This document shows, piece by piece, positions 51,861 to 60,611 of a stretch of 64,000 bases of DNA. Under the pieces are notes generated by a model that was not told where the DNA came from, did not search any database, and saw only the letters and a program-made list of their open reading frames with translations. The position numbers and the translations under genes were made by a program. Numbering within the stretch: the stretch's first letter is position 1; every line of letters begins with the position of its first letter. The stretch is from Halobacteriovoraceae bacterium (lineage in GTDB: Bacteria > Bdellovibrionota > Bacteriovoracia > Bacteriovoracales > Bacteriovoracaceae): assembly GCA_018646195.1 (NCBI GenBank), contig JABGVH010000036.1:1-64000 (forward strand), written 5' to 3'.

Positions 51861-51919
51861 ACTATTCCCCTCATCAAAAATTGAATAACTATTCACGATT
51901 AAATACTTGAATTTGTAAC

Positions 51920-51949
51920 ATTCTAACATGGGGGCGGATTCAAAACCAA
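51920..51949 (-). promoter_or_regulatory. Candidate promoter for the CRTAC1-like gene
   Basis: On the minus strand TTGGTT (51949-51944) and TAGAAT (51925-51920) are 18 bp apart. A ~55-base leader with a GAGGGG site would follow. The rest of the 266-bp gap 51861-52126 shows no ORF or other structure I can support. Confidence 0.4.
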
Positions 51950-52126
51950 GGTGATAGGGCTCTAAAAGGTAGCTAACTTATTGATTTTAAAACCTTTTTC
52001 CTCAGGTATAGGCCAGTGGTATGTTGTAAATAGTTGAATTTAGATGTTTGTTTAGGCTCATTTTAGGAGTGGCAAAGGCCGGCACATTAGCAGTAATCGA
52101 CTGAATTTTTGGGCATTTTGGAGTGC

Positions 52127-53944
52127 TCAATCTGAGGCGTAAATTTGGTAGTCGCGCTGGCGATAGAGGTCTGAAGAAACGATGTCTTTTATTAGGTAGC
52201 TTAGGTTCTGGTGCTGCTTTAAGCGCTTGCCGAGGAAGATCAAAAAACGAATATATTCCAAAGATATAGGGTCGTAAGATTTTAGCTGAGTCGAGTAATC
52301 TTCTACCGCCACGTCGATACCGGTTAAAAAATAGAGGTACCTTTTGGCAGTGCAAATATAGAGGTCATCTTGCTCTAATAAACGCTGTCCCAATTCTTGC
52401 ATATTTTGAAATGAACTCTCGACTAGTTTCCCATAGAGGTTGCGGTATCGAAGCCGACCGTGAGGAGGGCGGAGGTGGTACGAGGTATCGCTATCGACTA
52501 ATAATTTTCCATTGCCGAGTTTCGGGTTAGAAGAATGCAGGCGAATATGCTGGGTATATCCATCCGGATGGTCACTAGAGGCGACCGCCGTCATTTGCCT
52601 TGCGGCTGCCGCCAAAGGATCGATACTGGAATGGCATTGCAGGCAGCTGGCCTGTTTCCTAAAAGAAATATCTGATTTTTTTTGAATGTCTTTTATGACA
52701 TCAACTTTTCTCAACAAGGGGAGCTCCCGGCACAGTAGATTTGAAAACACCATTTTGCTCCAGCGGCGGGGTAATAAAAGCCCGCCATCCATGGTCTCTC
52801 CTAATTCACGACCGTGATTAAATAAGAGAAAGGACTGGCTACCAATAAGTCCGCCGCCTAAGTTTTGACGAATATTAAGAGGGCCTTTGAAAATTTTGGC
52901 GAGATAAGAATCTGTTTGGTCTAGGTAGAGTGGCAGTAGGTCCTTTGAGTCTGCCTTAAGTGCTTTTATATCGAGCAAGTTTCCTCTCGCTACAAAATTG
53001 GGGTTCCAATTTTTTCTGCTCTTATTTTTTTCTTTTCCTACGAAAAAACCATGTTGGCTAAGTCGCATTTCACTACTTTCTTTTTTATAGATAAAGTAAT
53101 CATTCGCTACTTCTTGACTGCGGACTGCTCTCAGATTCTGGTTACCACTGAGGATTTGATTAAAATTGAAGTCGCTAGAGAAGAGGCTTTTTGTAAAATA
53201 GAGAGCTGGACCGGTAATATCTAAGACGTCATAACTTGGAAAACTTGCCTGTAAATTAAAGAGCAGGAAATTATTAAACCAGGAATTATGAAGTCCATGA
53301 AATGTTCTTCGTATACTATTTGAAATAGAGTCGCTTTTCGAATTAAAGGTGGCATTTTTCAAGAGCTGTAGACAAGCGTCAACCGAGGAGAGTAGACCCT
53401 TTTTAACTTTTGCCAATAGCTGATCTTCGCTGTCTGGAGCACTTCTCGAAAATTGAGAATGACAGCGGAAATAAACTTCTTCCTCAGTTAATGTCAAGGC
53501 CGGGTTAATTTTCTTGGCCAGTGTTTTAGGTAGCGAGAAGGAGGCAGGCATCTTTGCGAGCCCTTTTGATAGCCCCCTTATCCACTCTGCTAGCACTCGC
53601 AGCTCTTCTTTTGATAGCGCTTTCTTGGGGGGCATGCTCTCTGCTCCCCCGGTCTCACTTCCTCTCAAGTGATAATAAAGATAAGAGCGTTGTGGATTAC
53701 CGGGAATAACTTGACCGGTAATAACCCAGCTGGCTTCGGAGTACCCGGCATAGCTAGAATGGCAATGATTACAGCTTGTCTCTAATATTTTAAAAACTTT
53801 CTGGTACTGTGGGCTTTCTTTGGAGAGATCAATTGAGTGCGAAGTGGTGACTCTGGCCTGAGACTGGTTGGAGTCTTTTAAGTAGAGCGTGATGCTTCCA
53901 ATCGCCAAAAATAAAAGAACGGGCACCCAGAATCCAGTTTTCAT
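52127..53944 (-). CDS. Cassette C gene 3: di-heme c-type cytochrome
   Basis: The 605-residue protein starts at the ATG at 53944, overlapping the small gene stop by four bases, and has an N-terminal hydrophobic anchor. CNHCH (Cys58/61) is followed by ESMPPKKALS, and the second CLQCHSSIDPLAAAARQ lies near residue 434, after LGGGLIGSQSFLLFNHGR and LLCRELPLL. The C-terminus has YICTAKRYLYFLTG and DLYRQRDYQI, matching (S/D)xxYxQRDY in copies A and B. It is closer to copy A than to B at the second heme. Confidence 0.87.
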   Translation of the reverse strand: MKTGFWVPVLLFLAIGSITLYLKDSNQSQARVTTSHSIDLSKESPQYQKVFKILETSCNHCHSSYAGYSEASWVITGQVIPGNPQRSYLYYHLRGSETGGAESMPPKKALSKEELRVLAEWIRGLSKGLAKMPASFSLPKTLAKKINPALTLTEEEVYFRCHSQFSRSAPDSEDQLLAKVKKGLLSSVDACLQLLKNATFNSKSDSISNSIRRTFHGLHNSWFNNFLLFNLQASFPSYDVLDITGPALYFTKSLFSSDFNFNQILSGNQNLRAVRSQEVANDYFIYKKESSEMRLSQHGFFVGKEKNKSRKNWNPNFVARGNLLDIKALKADSKDLLPLYLDQTDSYLAKIFKGPLNIRQNLGGGLIGSQSFLLFNHGRELGETMDGGLLLPRRWSKMVFSNLLCRELPLLRKVDVIKDIQKKSDISFRKQASCLQCHSSIDPLAAAARQMTAVASSDHPDGYTQHIRLHSSNPKLGNGKLLVDSDTSYHLRPPHGRLRYRNLYGKLVESSFQNMQELGQRLLEQDDLYICTAKRYLYFLTGIDVAVEDYSTQLKSYDPISLEYIRFLIFLGKRLKQHQNLSYLIKDIVSSDLYRQRDYQIYASD

Positions 53945-54561
53945 GGTATTTGCCAATAATCGCTTTTACAGAGACTGCTTAAAATTAATTTCCAAGACGG
54001 GTTTTTTACTTTTTTTAGCGCTAGTGGCAGCTTTTTCGAGTGGGGATAAAAGAGTCTTAGCATCTTCTTTAAATTGCTGTCGCTTTTGGCACTATTTGAG
54101 CCAAGGCCTGCTAAGTTGATAGCAAATTGATAAGTCTGTTGTTTTGCTACAAGTAAATCGCAGGTCTTATGTAGATGGCCCGTTCTCAAAATTCCAGCGT
54201 CTATAAATGGCTCCACTTTAGAGTCAGCTAGACCACTATAGCAGCGATACTTTGTATGGTGATTGATTCTCTTCTTACCCTCTTTCTGGAATTCAGAGAT
54301 TACATTATAAGGAGAGCAGGCGCCTCCGAAAGCGCGAACCTTAGAGAGGATATTTTCTTCAAGTGTTTTACTACTTTCAGCACCAAAGATACGCTGGAGC
54401 CGGGATGCTATGTAAAAACGATCTCCCATCCTTCGATCTGCTCGATAGATTTTCTTCGAATTGCCGTAAACTGCCAATGGTGAGCAGAGAAGCAAAGTCA
54501 TAACTAGAAAAAAGTTACGATCTTTTTGAATTTTTAAAATGCGTTTTTTTAAACTTAACAT
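53941..54561 (-). CDS. Cassette C gene 2: small exported four-cysteine protein
   Basis: The 206-residue protein has a longer basic N-terminus before its signal core FFLVMTLLLCSPLAVYG. An alternative ATG at 54501 would shorten it. It keeps RMGDRFYIASRLQRIFG, FGGACSP, RCYSG, KTCDLL, RLFYP and SLCKSDYWQIP at the stop. The ATG used here overlaps the DUF1552 gene by 47 bases. Confidence 0.75.
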   Translation of the reverse strand: MLSLKKRILKIQKDRNFFLVMTLLLCSPLAVYGNSKKIYRADRRMGDRFYIASRLQRIFGAESSKTLEENILSKVRAFGGACSPYNVISEFQKEGKKRINHHTKYRCYSGLADSKVEPFIDAGILRTGHLHKTCDLLVAKQQTYQFAINLAGLGSNSAKSDSNLKKMLRLFYPHSKKLPLALKKVKNPSWKLILSSLCKSDYWQIP

Positions 54562-56302
54562 TTTTCGCTTTACTGATTAAAGGAGTTATTTTTTTACTAT
54601 TGGGGTCAATTCTTACTAAGCTTTTTGAAGCCGGAGTAGGGGAAGAGATGCCTAGAATTTTACAAATACTACTGGCAATATTTCCATAAACGATCTCGTT
54701 ATGGTCCAACTCCGCAACCGGCGCGCCTTTTCCCCAGGTTCCACAACTTGGAGTGACATCGTTTGGATCGTGTGAAATATCATAAATGTTTCCGATAACT
54801 TGAGGCCCTTCTATTTTGCCGCAAATCAGAGTTGAAGAATGGCCAGTGACTCCGTGATGGGTGCCCGAGTCTGTTTCGGCTGGTTCCCTTTCAAATTCTG
54901 TTGTGACATGGATCAAAGTATCATCGAAAATTTTAGCTTTCTTCAATTGATCAATATATTCGAGTAGGCAACTAGAGATCGCGTTCCAGGCCAAGGAGCA
55001 ACTTAAAAAAGTTGTTAAGCTTCCAGCCTCATGGCTGTCAGGATCGTGATCTGTTACCAGATTTTTCCTAATAGCCTTTGGGTCTTTGTAAGAGAAATGC
55101 ACCTTATCGCCAATAGTTTTCATTACTATATTTTCTTCGTCAGTTGCTCGCCCGACTTTTAGATTGGCGACACCACCGACAGTCATCACAATTGAGTGGC
55201 TCAATTTTTCTTTAAATATTATTTCGGAAATTGCAAATTGCTGAGCTAGTTCATAGATTTCAGCGGCGTCGAAAATTCCGCGAAGGTCGTTGTCAAGCAG
55301 GTACTCGTCTCGTTCTCGATAAGTACCTAAGTAATCTTCAATTTTATAAGCATTGCCATTTTCTTTGCGTTTCACGCTGGTAGAGAAAGGCAGACTTAAT
55401 CCTGGAATCACTTTATCGGTAACCCCTTTGATATTAGTTTTTCGAAGGGAGCGATTAATTAAGTTTTGGTATTTCATAAAGATCGCAGAATATTCAGTGC
55501 TAATTTTTTCTAGCCCATAAATCATCATTTCTTCTGCTTTCTTTCGATTTGAATTTGAGGTTTTAAAATAGCGTGAATTGGCGCCAAGTTCATTCATGAG
55601 GTTGGTCAGAAGTTCTCTTCCCGCTTTCTGACTTATATCCTTAGTGGGAGCTGCGACTGAAAATGGATTGGCGAGGTATTGCAGATAATCTTTGACTTCG
55701 TTGCCAAGGATGACAGGTGTTTTGCCGTTAGGAGAGTTGAAAGCTCCTGCAGCACTATTCATATAGGGAGTGATCCCCGCCAGGCTAATCCCCGAATAGG
55801 GACGATCTGATAGGTCGGAAAGAATTCCACTTATACTAACGCCGCCAGGATCGGGAGCGTCCAGCCTTCTATTATTGATAAAATGACCGTCGAGAATCAT
55901 ATTGCAGCCACGAATAGCAAGAAAGTGATCTGCCAGTTCCCGCATTGGGCGAGAACCACCTCCTGCTCTTGGAACCTCATAATTCCAGATATGGGGGAAT
56001 TGTATTCCCCCGATATCGGAGGTGCCGTAATCTAATTCAAAATTAAAGCTGCCGGCACCAATATTGCTAAATTTATTTTTTATAAAGGGGTTGGGATAAA
56101 ATGAAGAGTTGCGCTCTGGTTTAAGAATCTGGTCCATCGGCCAACGAGCGGGGGCCATAAAGAGATTTACCAAGAGGTAATTTTTAAGAGAGGTGTTAGT
56201 GGAGGCACCGTAGAGCTCAGACAGTATCCCTCCGGCCAGGCCTTCCAGTAAAAAGCCTGCCGCCCCAAAACTCCCAAATTTGAGTAAGTCCCTGCGATCC
56301 AT
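54515..56302 (-). CDS. Cassette C gene 1: DUF1552 protein with Tat-type N-terminus
   Basis: The 595-residue paralogue starts MDRRDLLKFGSFGAAGFLLE, a twin-arginine-like signal. Key blocks are NLFMAPARWPMDQ, IRGCNMILDGHFINNRRLDA, GVTDKVIPGLSLP, HEAGSLTTFLSCSLAWNAIS and TTEFEREPAETDSGTHHGVT with HSSTLICG, then VIGNIYDI. It is the first gene of cassette C, divergent from the DUF5989 gene across 128 bp. TAGAAT in that gap on the minus strand is a plausible -10 element. Confidence 0.87.
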   Translation of the reverse strand: MDRRDLLKFGSFGAAGFLLEGLAGGILSELYGASTNTSLKNYLLVNLFMAPARWPMDQILKPERNSSFYPNPFIKNKFSNIGAGSFNFELDYGTSDIGGIQFPHIWNYEVPRAGGGSRPMRELADHFLAIRGCNMILDGHFINNRRLDAPDPGGVSISGILSDLSDRPYSGISLAGITPYMNSAAGAFNSPNGKTPVILGNEVKDYLQYLANPFSVAAPTKDISQKAGRELLTNLMNELGANSRYFKTSNSNRKKAEEMMIYGLEKISTEYSAIFMKYQNLINRSLRKTNIKGVTDKVIPGLSLPFSTSVKRKENGNAYKIEDYLGTYRERDEYLLDNDLRGIFDAAEIYELAQQFAISEIIFKEKLSHSIVMTVGGVANLKVGRATDEENIVMKTIGDKVHFSYKDPKAIRKNLVTDHDPDSHEAGSLTTFLSCSLAWNAISSCLLEYIDQLKKAKIFDDTLIHVTTEFEREPAETDSGTHHGVTGHSSTLICGKIEGPQVIGNIYDISHDPNDVTPSCGTWGKGAPVAELDHNEIVYGNIASSICKILGISSPTPASKSLVRIDPNSKKITPLISKAKNVKFKKTHFKNSKRS

Positions 56303-56430
56303 ACCGATTTAGATTCCTAATTTTAAGCTGATTCGTTTTGAGTCTATTCTACCAGAAAGGGTGGCCAGGCAATGACATAATTGGCCCTCTATTGCGGCGC
56401 AAAACGACTTTAATTTAGATTGCTTATAAA

Positions 56431-56652
56431 ATGGATTTGTTCACCGAGGTGTTTATTAAGCAAGAAAGAAAGAAAAATTTTAAAGAGCGGTTTGCTGAAA
56501 ATTACAGCATGCTGAAAGAAATCTATACCCTAATTAAAATCAATAAAAAGTGGTGGCTCTTGCCAATTTTTGGAGTTCTTGCCTTTTTAAGTTTCTTTAT
56601 GCTGATGGCCGGAGGAAGTTCAATTCTGCCAGCCATCTACGCCTTATTTTAA
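56431..56652 (+). CDS. DUF5989-family small membrane protein
   Basis: The 73-residue protein ends with the family hallmark: KINKKWWLLPIFGVLAFLSF, then MLMAGGSSILPAIYALF. DUF5989 proteins are single-helix membrane proteins usually found in surface-glycan loci beside SxtJ, carbamoyltransferase and SGNH genes. An SGNH gene starts nine bases downstream. The N-terminal ~40 residues are polar and charged and longer than usual. Confidence 0.8.
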   Translation: MDLFTEVFIKQERKKNFKERFAENYSMLKEIYTLIKINKKWWLLPIFGVLAFLSFFMLMAGGSSILPAIYALF

Positions 56653-56661
56653 GGTCTCTCC

Positions 56662-58089
56662 ATGAAATTGGAAAAACTTAACCGTTCTCTTTCTTTTAAA
56701 GTCAGCCTAAGCGTGATTAGCATTCTCATGACTCTACTAGCGCTAGAGGGACTCTTGAGATTGGCCGGTTATACCTATCGTCAAACCCATGACCGCTCCT
56801 ATCTGACTCCCTATAAAGAAAACTTAGAATTGGACCGAGACCGTACCTACGAAAAATACCTAGGAAGTGGTCAGCAAAAGCGCAGGACTATTTTATGCAT
56901 TGGCGACTCTTTTACTAATGCCGGTAATGTTGAGAGTTATCATTCCTATCCCTACCACCTGTTTAAACATTTTGAAAAAATAAGTAGCCCAAAGAATATT
57001 TTAAATATGGGAATGTGTGAGAACAGTACCTTTGGAGTCTGGGATAGATTAAAAAACTATCTCAATGATCCTGGCAACCAAGAAGACTTGCCAGCGGCAG
57101 TGGTTGTATTAGTGGGCTCCGCCGATAAGTTCGAAAGAAGTCAAATGACGATTGAAACCGGCAAAAATAATAATCCCTGGGTCGAGACCTTGCCTAAGGC
57201 GTGGTTTTATTCCCTTAGGCTTTATAAACTATTCCGCCATTTCAAATTGGCATTAACTTACCGATTCATCACGCAAGGAATTGAAAAAGAGCGGTCGCAA
57301 GAAAAAGATGTTGAGATTTTGCTCTCTATCCATCAAAAGCTAAAAAAGGGCTTAAGTGGCACCATTGCAGGTTTTGAAATGGAGTCTAAATTACAAAAAA
57401 TTTACCAGCAGGAATACTCCCGTCTTTCAAAACGTTTTTTAAAATATTCGCGAGACTTAAAAGTTAATATTTCTTCCCCTGATAGTCTTATGCAAGCCTC
57501 TTTGATTTACGTGGTAAAAAACTACACCACAAAGCTAAGACACGATGTGGGGCTTGGGCTCCTGTTAGAGATGGCAAGGGACTTACCCCAGTACTTTTGG
57601 AGCAAGTCCTTTGAGGAATCGTATTTCTATACTCTTCAGATTTTCCAAATTCAAAGCAAGTTTTCGGCCAGTGATATTTTAAAAATATTAAACTCTACTA
57701 AAGAGCATCGGCCCAGTGTTGTGGATTTTGAATATTTTAAAGAGTTCTATGAATTGGTAAGCAATTGGGAAGAAGTAAGTCTAAATGTTGACCGCGCAAG
57801 GTTATTGGCCTGGGAAAAGATTGTAGTGCTCTGCCGTGAGAAAAAGGTCAAGCTGGTGGTCATGAATTATCCTTCAGATTATCGCAGCGCCAATAGTATT
57901 ATTTATCAAATCGCTAATAAGTTTAAATTGCCACTGGTGGATAATAATAAAAATTTCAGTAAGCTTGTTAAGCAGCACGGAAGAGCAAAATACCTAGACG
58001 ATGACGATCACTTCACTCCGCTAGGCTATCAATTAATGGCAAAAGATGTTTTCAGTATTCTCTCCCCATTACTGGGAGAGTCTAAGTGA
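56662..58089 (+). CDS. Membrane-anchored SGNH/GDSL-like hydrolase
   Basis: The 475-residue protein is a full-length paralogue of the protein encoded at 32840: signal anchor (VSLSVISILMTLLALEGLLR), block I ILCIGDSFTNAGNVESYHSY with the Ser near residue 79, VVVLVGSADKFERS, then a helical middle, and LDDDDHFTPLGYQLMAKDV with the Asp and His near the C-terminus. It likely acts on an acyl group of a surface glycan. It overlaps the radical SAM gene by four bases. Confidence 0.8.
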   Translation: MKLEKLNRSLSFKVSLSVISILMTLLALEGLLRLAGYTYRQTHDRSYLTPYKENLELDRDRTYEKYLGSGQQKRRTILCIGDSFTNAGNVESYHSYPYHLFKHFEKISSPKNILNMGMCENSTFGVWDRLKNYLNDPGNQEDLPAAVVVLVGSADKFERSQMTIETGKNNNPWVETLPKAWFYSLRLYKLFRHFKLALTYRFITQGIEKERSQEKDVEILLSIHQKLKKGLSGTIAGFEMESKLQKIYQQEYSRLSKRFLKYSRDLKVNISSPDSLMQASLIYVVKNYTTKLRHDVGLGLLLEMARDLPQYFWSKSFEESYFYTLQIFQIQSKFSASDILKILNSTKEHRPSVVDFEYFKEFYELVSNWEEVSLNVDRARLLAWEKIVVLCREKKVKLVVMNYPSDYRSANSIIYQIANKFKLPLVDNNKNFSKLVKQHGRAKYLDDDDHFTPLGYQLMAKDVFSILSPLLGESK

Positions 58090-59366
58090 GCAACACACCA
58101 TTTACTAATCAGCTTACTGATGAATTAAATCGCTTACAGGGGAGTTCTCAATTTGAGTGCCAACTTAGCTCAGAGGCAATGGGTCGCCATGAAAAGCTTC
58201 TTCTCAAAAATGGAATCTCGAGTGACCCCTTTCATCGAAACCCACTTGAATTAATCAATACCTACTCTAGCTGTCAAAATTGCCACCAGGCCTTTCAGAT
58301 GGATAGTTACGGAAAAGGCTGTCTTCACGACTGCATCTATTGTTTTGCCAAAGTCGATGCTGAGGAAAATGGAGTATGGAATTCTCCCACCCCATTGCCT
58401 CTAAACTTTTCAGATCTTTGGAAGGTCTTTTTTCAAGTTTTTGAAACCGATCAGAAAAACCCCTGGAGAGGAATTTTAGAAAAACGGATTCCTTTAAGGA
58501 TAGGTGCCAATTCTGATTCCTTTATGGCGATCGATCGCAACTTTAAAGTCACAAGAGAAGTACTGCGTTTGTTAAACCATTACCATTATCCCTACTTTGT
58601 TGTGACTAGGGGAGAGGCCATAGCTAACGATGATTACCTTGGGCTACTTGATCCTAAGTTGGCCGCGGTTCACTTAAGTATTCCTTCATTAAATAGTGAA
58701 CTGACAAAATTATTAGAGCCAGCGGCTCCGAGCCCTGCTGCTCGACTAGATAGTTTAAAGGCGATTAATCAGGCCGGCATTTGGAGTATTGTGCGGATTA
58801 ATCCACTCTTTCCGCGTTTTAAAGATGGCCACTTTAGTCAGCGTAATGGCGTTGATGACAAGCCGTTACTCGATTACTTCTCTTTTGACTTAATTGATGC
58901 GGTTGCAGAACAGGGGGCCAAGGGAATTTTAGCGGGTTTTGTTTCTCTAAAGGCGCATACCGTGACAGCGTTGTCTGAAAAATTGGGTACTAATTTATGG
59001 GATTTAATCGATCCTTCAAACCCTTATCATGGAGAGAGGTTTCTCTTTTCAAAAGAAGAGATGCGTTCTTATTATGACCTCTCGGCCAAACGGGCAAAGA
59101 AGAACAATATAGAATTCACCACCTGTTACTTAGGCACCGGTGAAGAACAGTATTTTGTAAATAAGGACCTTTGGAGTAATTCAAAGGATTGCTGCAATAT
59201 ACGAGATCGAGTACCGGCCCATAAGAGTGACTCTAGTGAAATTAGTTTTATCGATAAATTTTCTTATAATCACAGTGATGCCAATTTCTTGGTTAAGTAC
59301 CTGACTCTCTTTTGCTATGGTCTTATTACTATTATCTTAAAGACCTTAAAAAAGGGAAAGGCCTGA
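58086..59366 (+). CDS. SPL-like radical SAM protein
   Basis: The 426-residue protein has GKGCLHDCIYCFAKVDAEEN near residue 78 for the SAM-binding 4Fe-4S cluster (CxxxCxxC), in the spacing seen in spore photoproduct lyase-like radical SAM proteins, with an extra upstream CQNCH. LRIGANSDSFMAIDRN, YFVVTRGEAI and the following Ser/Pro-rich LSIPSLNSELTKLLEPAAPS match the core of these enzymes. No DNA-damage function is implied. The locus suggests modification of a glycan or lipid. It overlaps the SGNH gene by four bases. Confidence 0.85.
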   Translation: MSNTPFTNQLTDELNRLQGSSQFECQLSSEAMGRHEKLLLKNGISSDPFHRNPLELINTYSSCQNCHQAFQMDSYGKGCLHDCIYCFAKVDAEENGVWNSPTPLPLNFSDLWKVFFQVFETDQKNPWRGILEKRIPLRIGANSDSFMAIDRNFKVTREVLRLLNHYHYPYFVVTRGEAIANDDYLGLLDPKLAAVHLSIPSLNSELTKLLEPAAPSPAARLDSLKAINQAGIWSIVRINPLFPRFKDGHFSQRNGVDDKPLLDYFSFDLIDAVAEQGAKGILAGFVSLKAHTVTALSEKLGTNLWDLIDPSNPYHGERFLFSKEEMRSYYDLSAKRAKKNNIEFTTCYLGTGEEQYFVNKDLWSNSKDCCNIRDRVPAHKSDSSEISFIDKFSYNHSDANFLVKYLTLFCYGLITIILKTLKKGKA

Positions 59367-59369
59367 TAG

Positions 59370-60611
59370 ATGAATGCTAATAGCAATTTTTCTGATGCCG
59401 AGAAAAAGAAAATCGCCAAGTTCCTATCGGTTGGGATAGTTGTTGTTTTTTTTGTTGGATTAGAACTCATTAGTTACCTGTTTTTCGATTCAAACCGTTT
59501 AGATAAAATCCTCAGCCTGCTAGAGGAAGACTCCCATCTTATTTGGAAGCAGAAGAAAAATTTTAAAGGTGATTTTTTTGGAACAGAGGTAATTACCGAT
59601 CAACTTGGACTACGAGTCCATTCCAATAAAACTTCAAATAATAGAATCTTAGTTCTAGGGGCCTCCCCTAGTTTTGGTTGGGGAGTTAAGAATTCTGAAA
59701 CCTACTCCTCTCTTCTCGAAAATAGCTTTATTGGCTGGAAAGTAATTAATGGCTCAGGTGTTGGCTATTCTAGCGAACAAGGGCTCCGATTTTTAGAAAA
59801 AAATATTGAAAACCTCAAACCTAAAGTGGTTATTGTCAGCTATGTAATTAACGACGTCGATAGTTTTAGATTTTTCCAGAATAACGGGAAATCGGATTAT
59901 GAAATTTCAGACACTTCATTAATGCGAAGAGTTCTGTCAGGGGTAATTAGAAGTTCAAACTTCTTAAGTTTAATGCAGGGGTTTATATCAAGTTATAAGA
60001 AAGAAAAAGGGCCTGCGAAATTTTACTTGCCAGGAAAAGTACGGGTCCCACTTCTTAGATACCAGGCCAATTTGAAGAGCCTTATTAATTTATCTAAGAG
60101 TAAGGGCTTCAAATTAATTTTTTTAAAGATGCCCGTCAACTTAGCTCTTGGACCTGAAGTTATTAATGAGAAAGAGGGGCTAAGTACCTTATCGAAAGCA
60201 ATGATTCAAAAGAATAAGGAGCTAGAAAAATTTGGAAATTGTCAGGGCTCTTTGAATTTATTTGAATCTGCCATTCAAAGGCATGCATTGCTCTCTCGTG
60301 CCTATTTTGAGTTGGCCGACTGTTATAGCTTGAAAGGTGAAAAACAAAAATCTTTGAATTTATTTAATAAAGTTAAAGAGATTGAGTCTTTTAATAGCTC
60401 CCGCCGCTCTAAAAGATATAATAAATTAATGCACTCGCTGGCAGAAGAAGAGCAGATTGCACTGGTAGATCTTGTGGCGGCTTTTAAGAGAGAAAAAAAC
60501 TACCTATTTGTCGATAAGAAAAGTGATACTATTCATCCAAATAGAGAGGGTCACCAGGTTATTGCCCGGGAAATTATGCCTATTCTTAGTAATATTTTAG
60601 AAAGTCTTTAA
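59370..60611 (+). CDS. Membrane-anchored SGNH/GDSL-like hydrolase
   Basis: The 413-residue protein has a signal anchor (FLSVGIVVVFFVGLELISYL) and RILVLGASPSFGWGVKNSET, in which block I is GASPSFG instead of GDSFT: the expected Ser is kept (S of PSF or AS) but the Asp is not, so catalysis may be altered. VVIVSYVINDVDS is the GxxN-like block, and SDTIHPNREGHQVIA keeps the Asp-x-x-His pair. A TPR-like region (LFESAIQRHALLSRAYFELA) lies in the C-terminal half. Its last 26 bases overlap the desulfurase gene, convergent. Confidence 0.75.
   Translation: MNANSNFSDAEKKKIAKFLSVGIVVVFFVGLELISYLFFDSNRLDKILSLLEEDSHLIWKQKKNFKGDFFGTEVITDQLGLRVHSNKTSNNRILVLGASPSFGWGVKNSETYSSLLENSFIGWKVINGSGVGYSSEQGLRFLEKNIENLKPKVVIVSYVINDVDSFRFFQNNGKSDYEISDTSLMRRVLSGVIRSSNFLSLMQGFISSYKKEKGPAKFYLPGKVRVPLLRYQANLKSLINLSKSKGFKLIFLKMPVNLALGPEVINEKEGLSTLSKAMIQKNKELEKFGNCQGSLNLFESAIQRHALLSRAYFELADCYSLKGEKQKSLNLFNKVKEIESFNSSRRSKRYNKLMHSLAEEEQIALVDLVAAFKREKNYLFVDKKSDTIHPNREGHQVIAREIMPILSNILESL

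Noticed and set aside
52002-52355. 117-codon minus-strand ORF overlapping the end of cassette C cytochrome gene
   Set aside because: It lies in another frame of the cytochrome gene, has an Arg- and Leu-biased composition typical of shadow frames, and no ribosome site.
58086-59366. Spore photoproduct lyase
   Set aside because: The motif spacing is SPL-like, but glycan context and the lack of any sporulation genes argue against a DNA-repair assignment.
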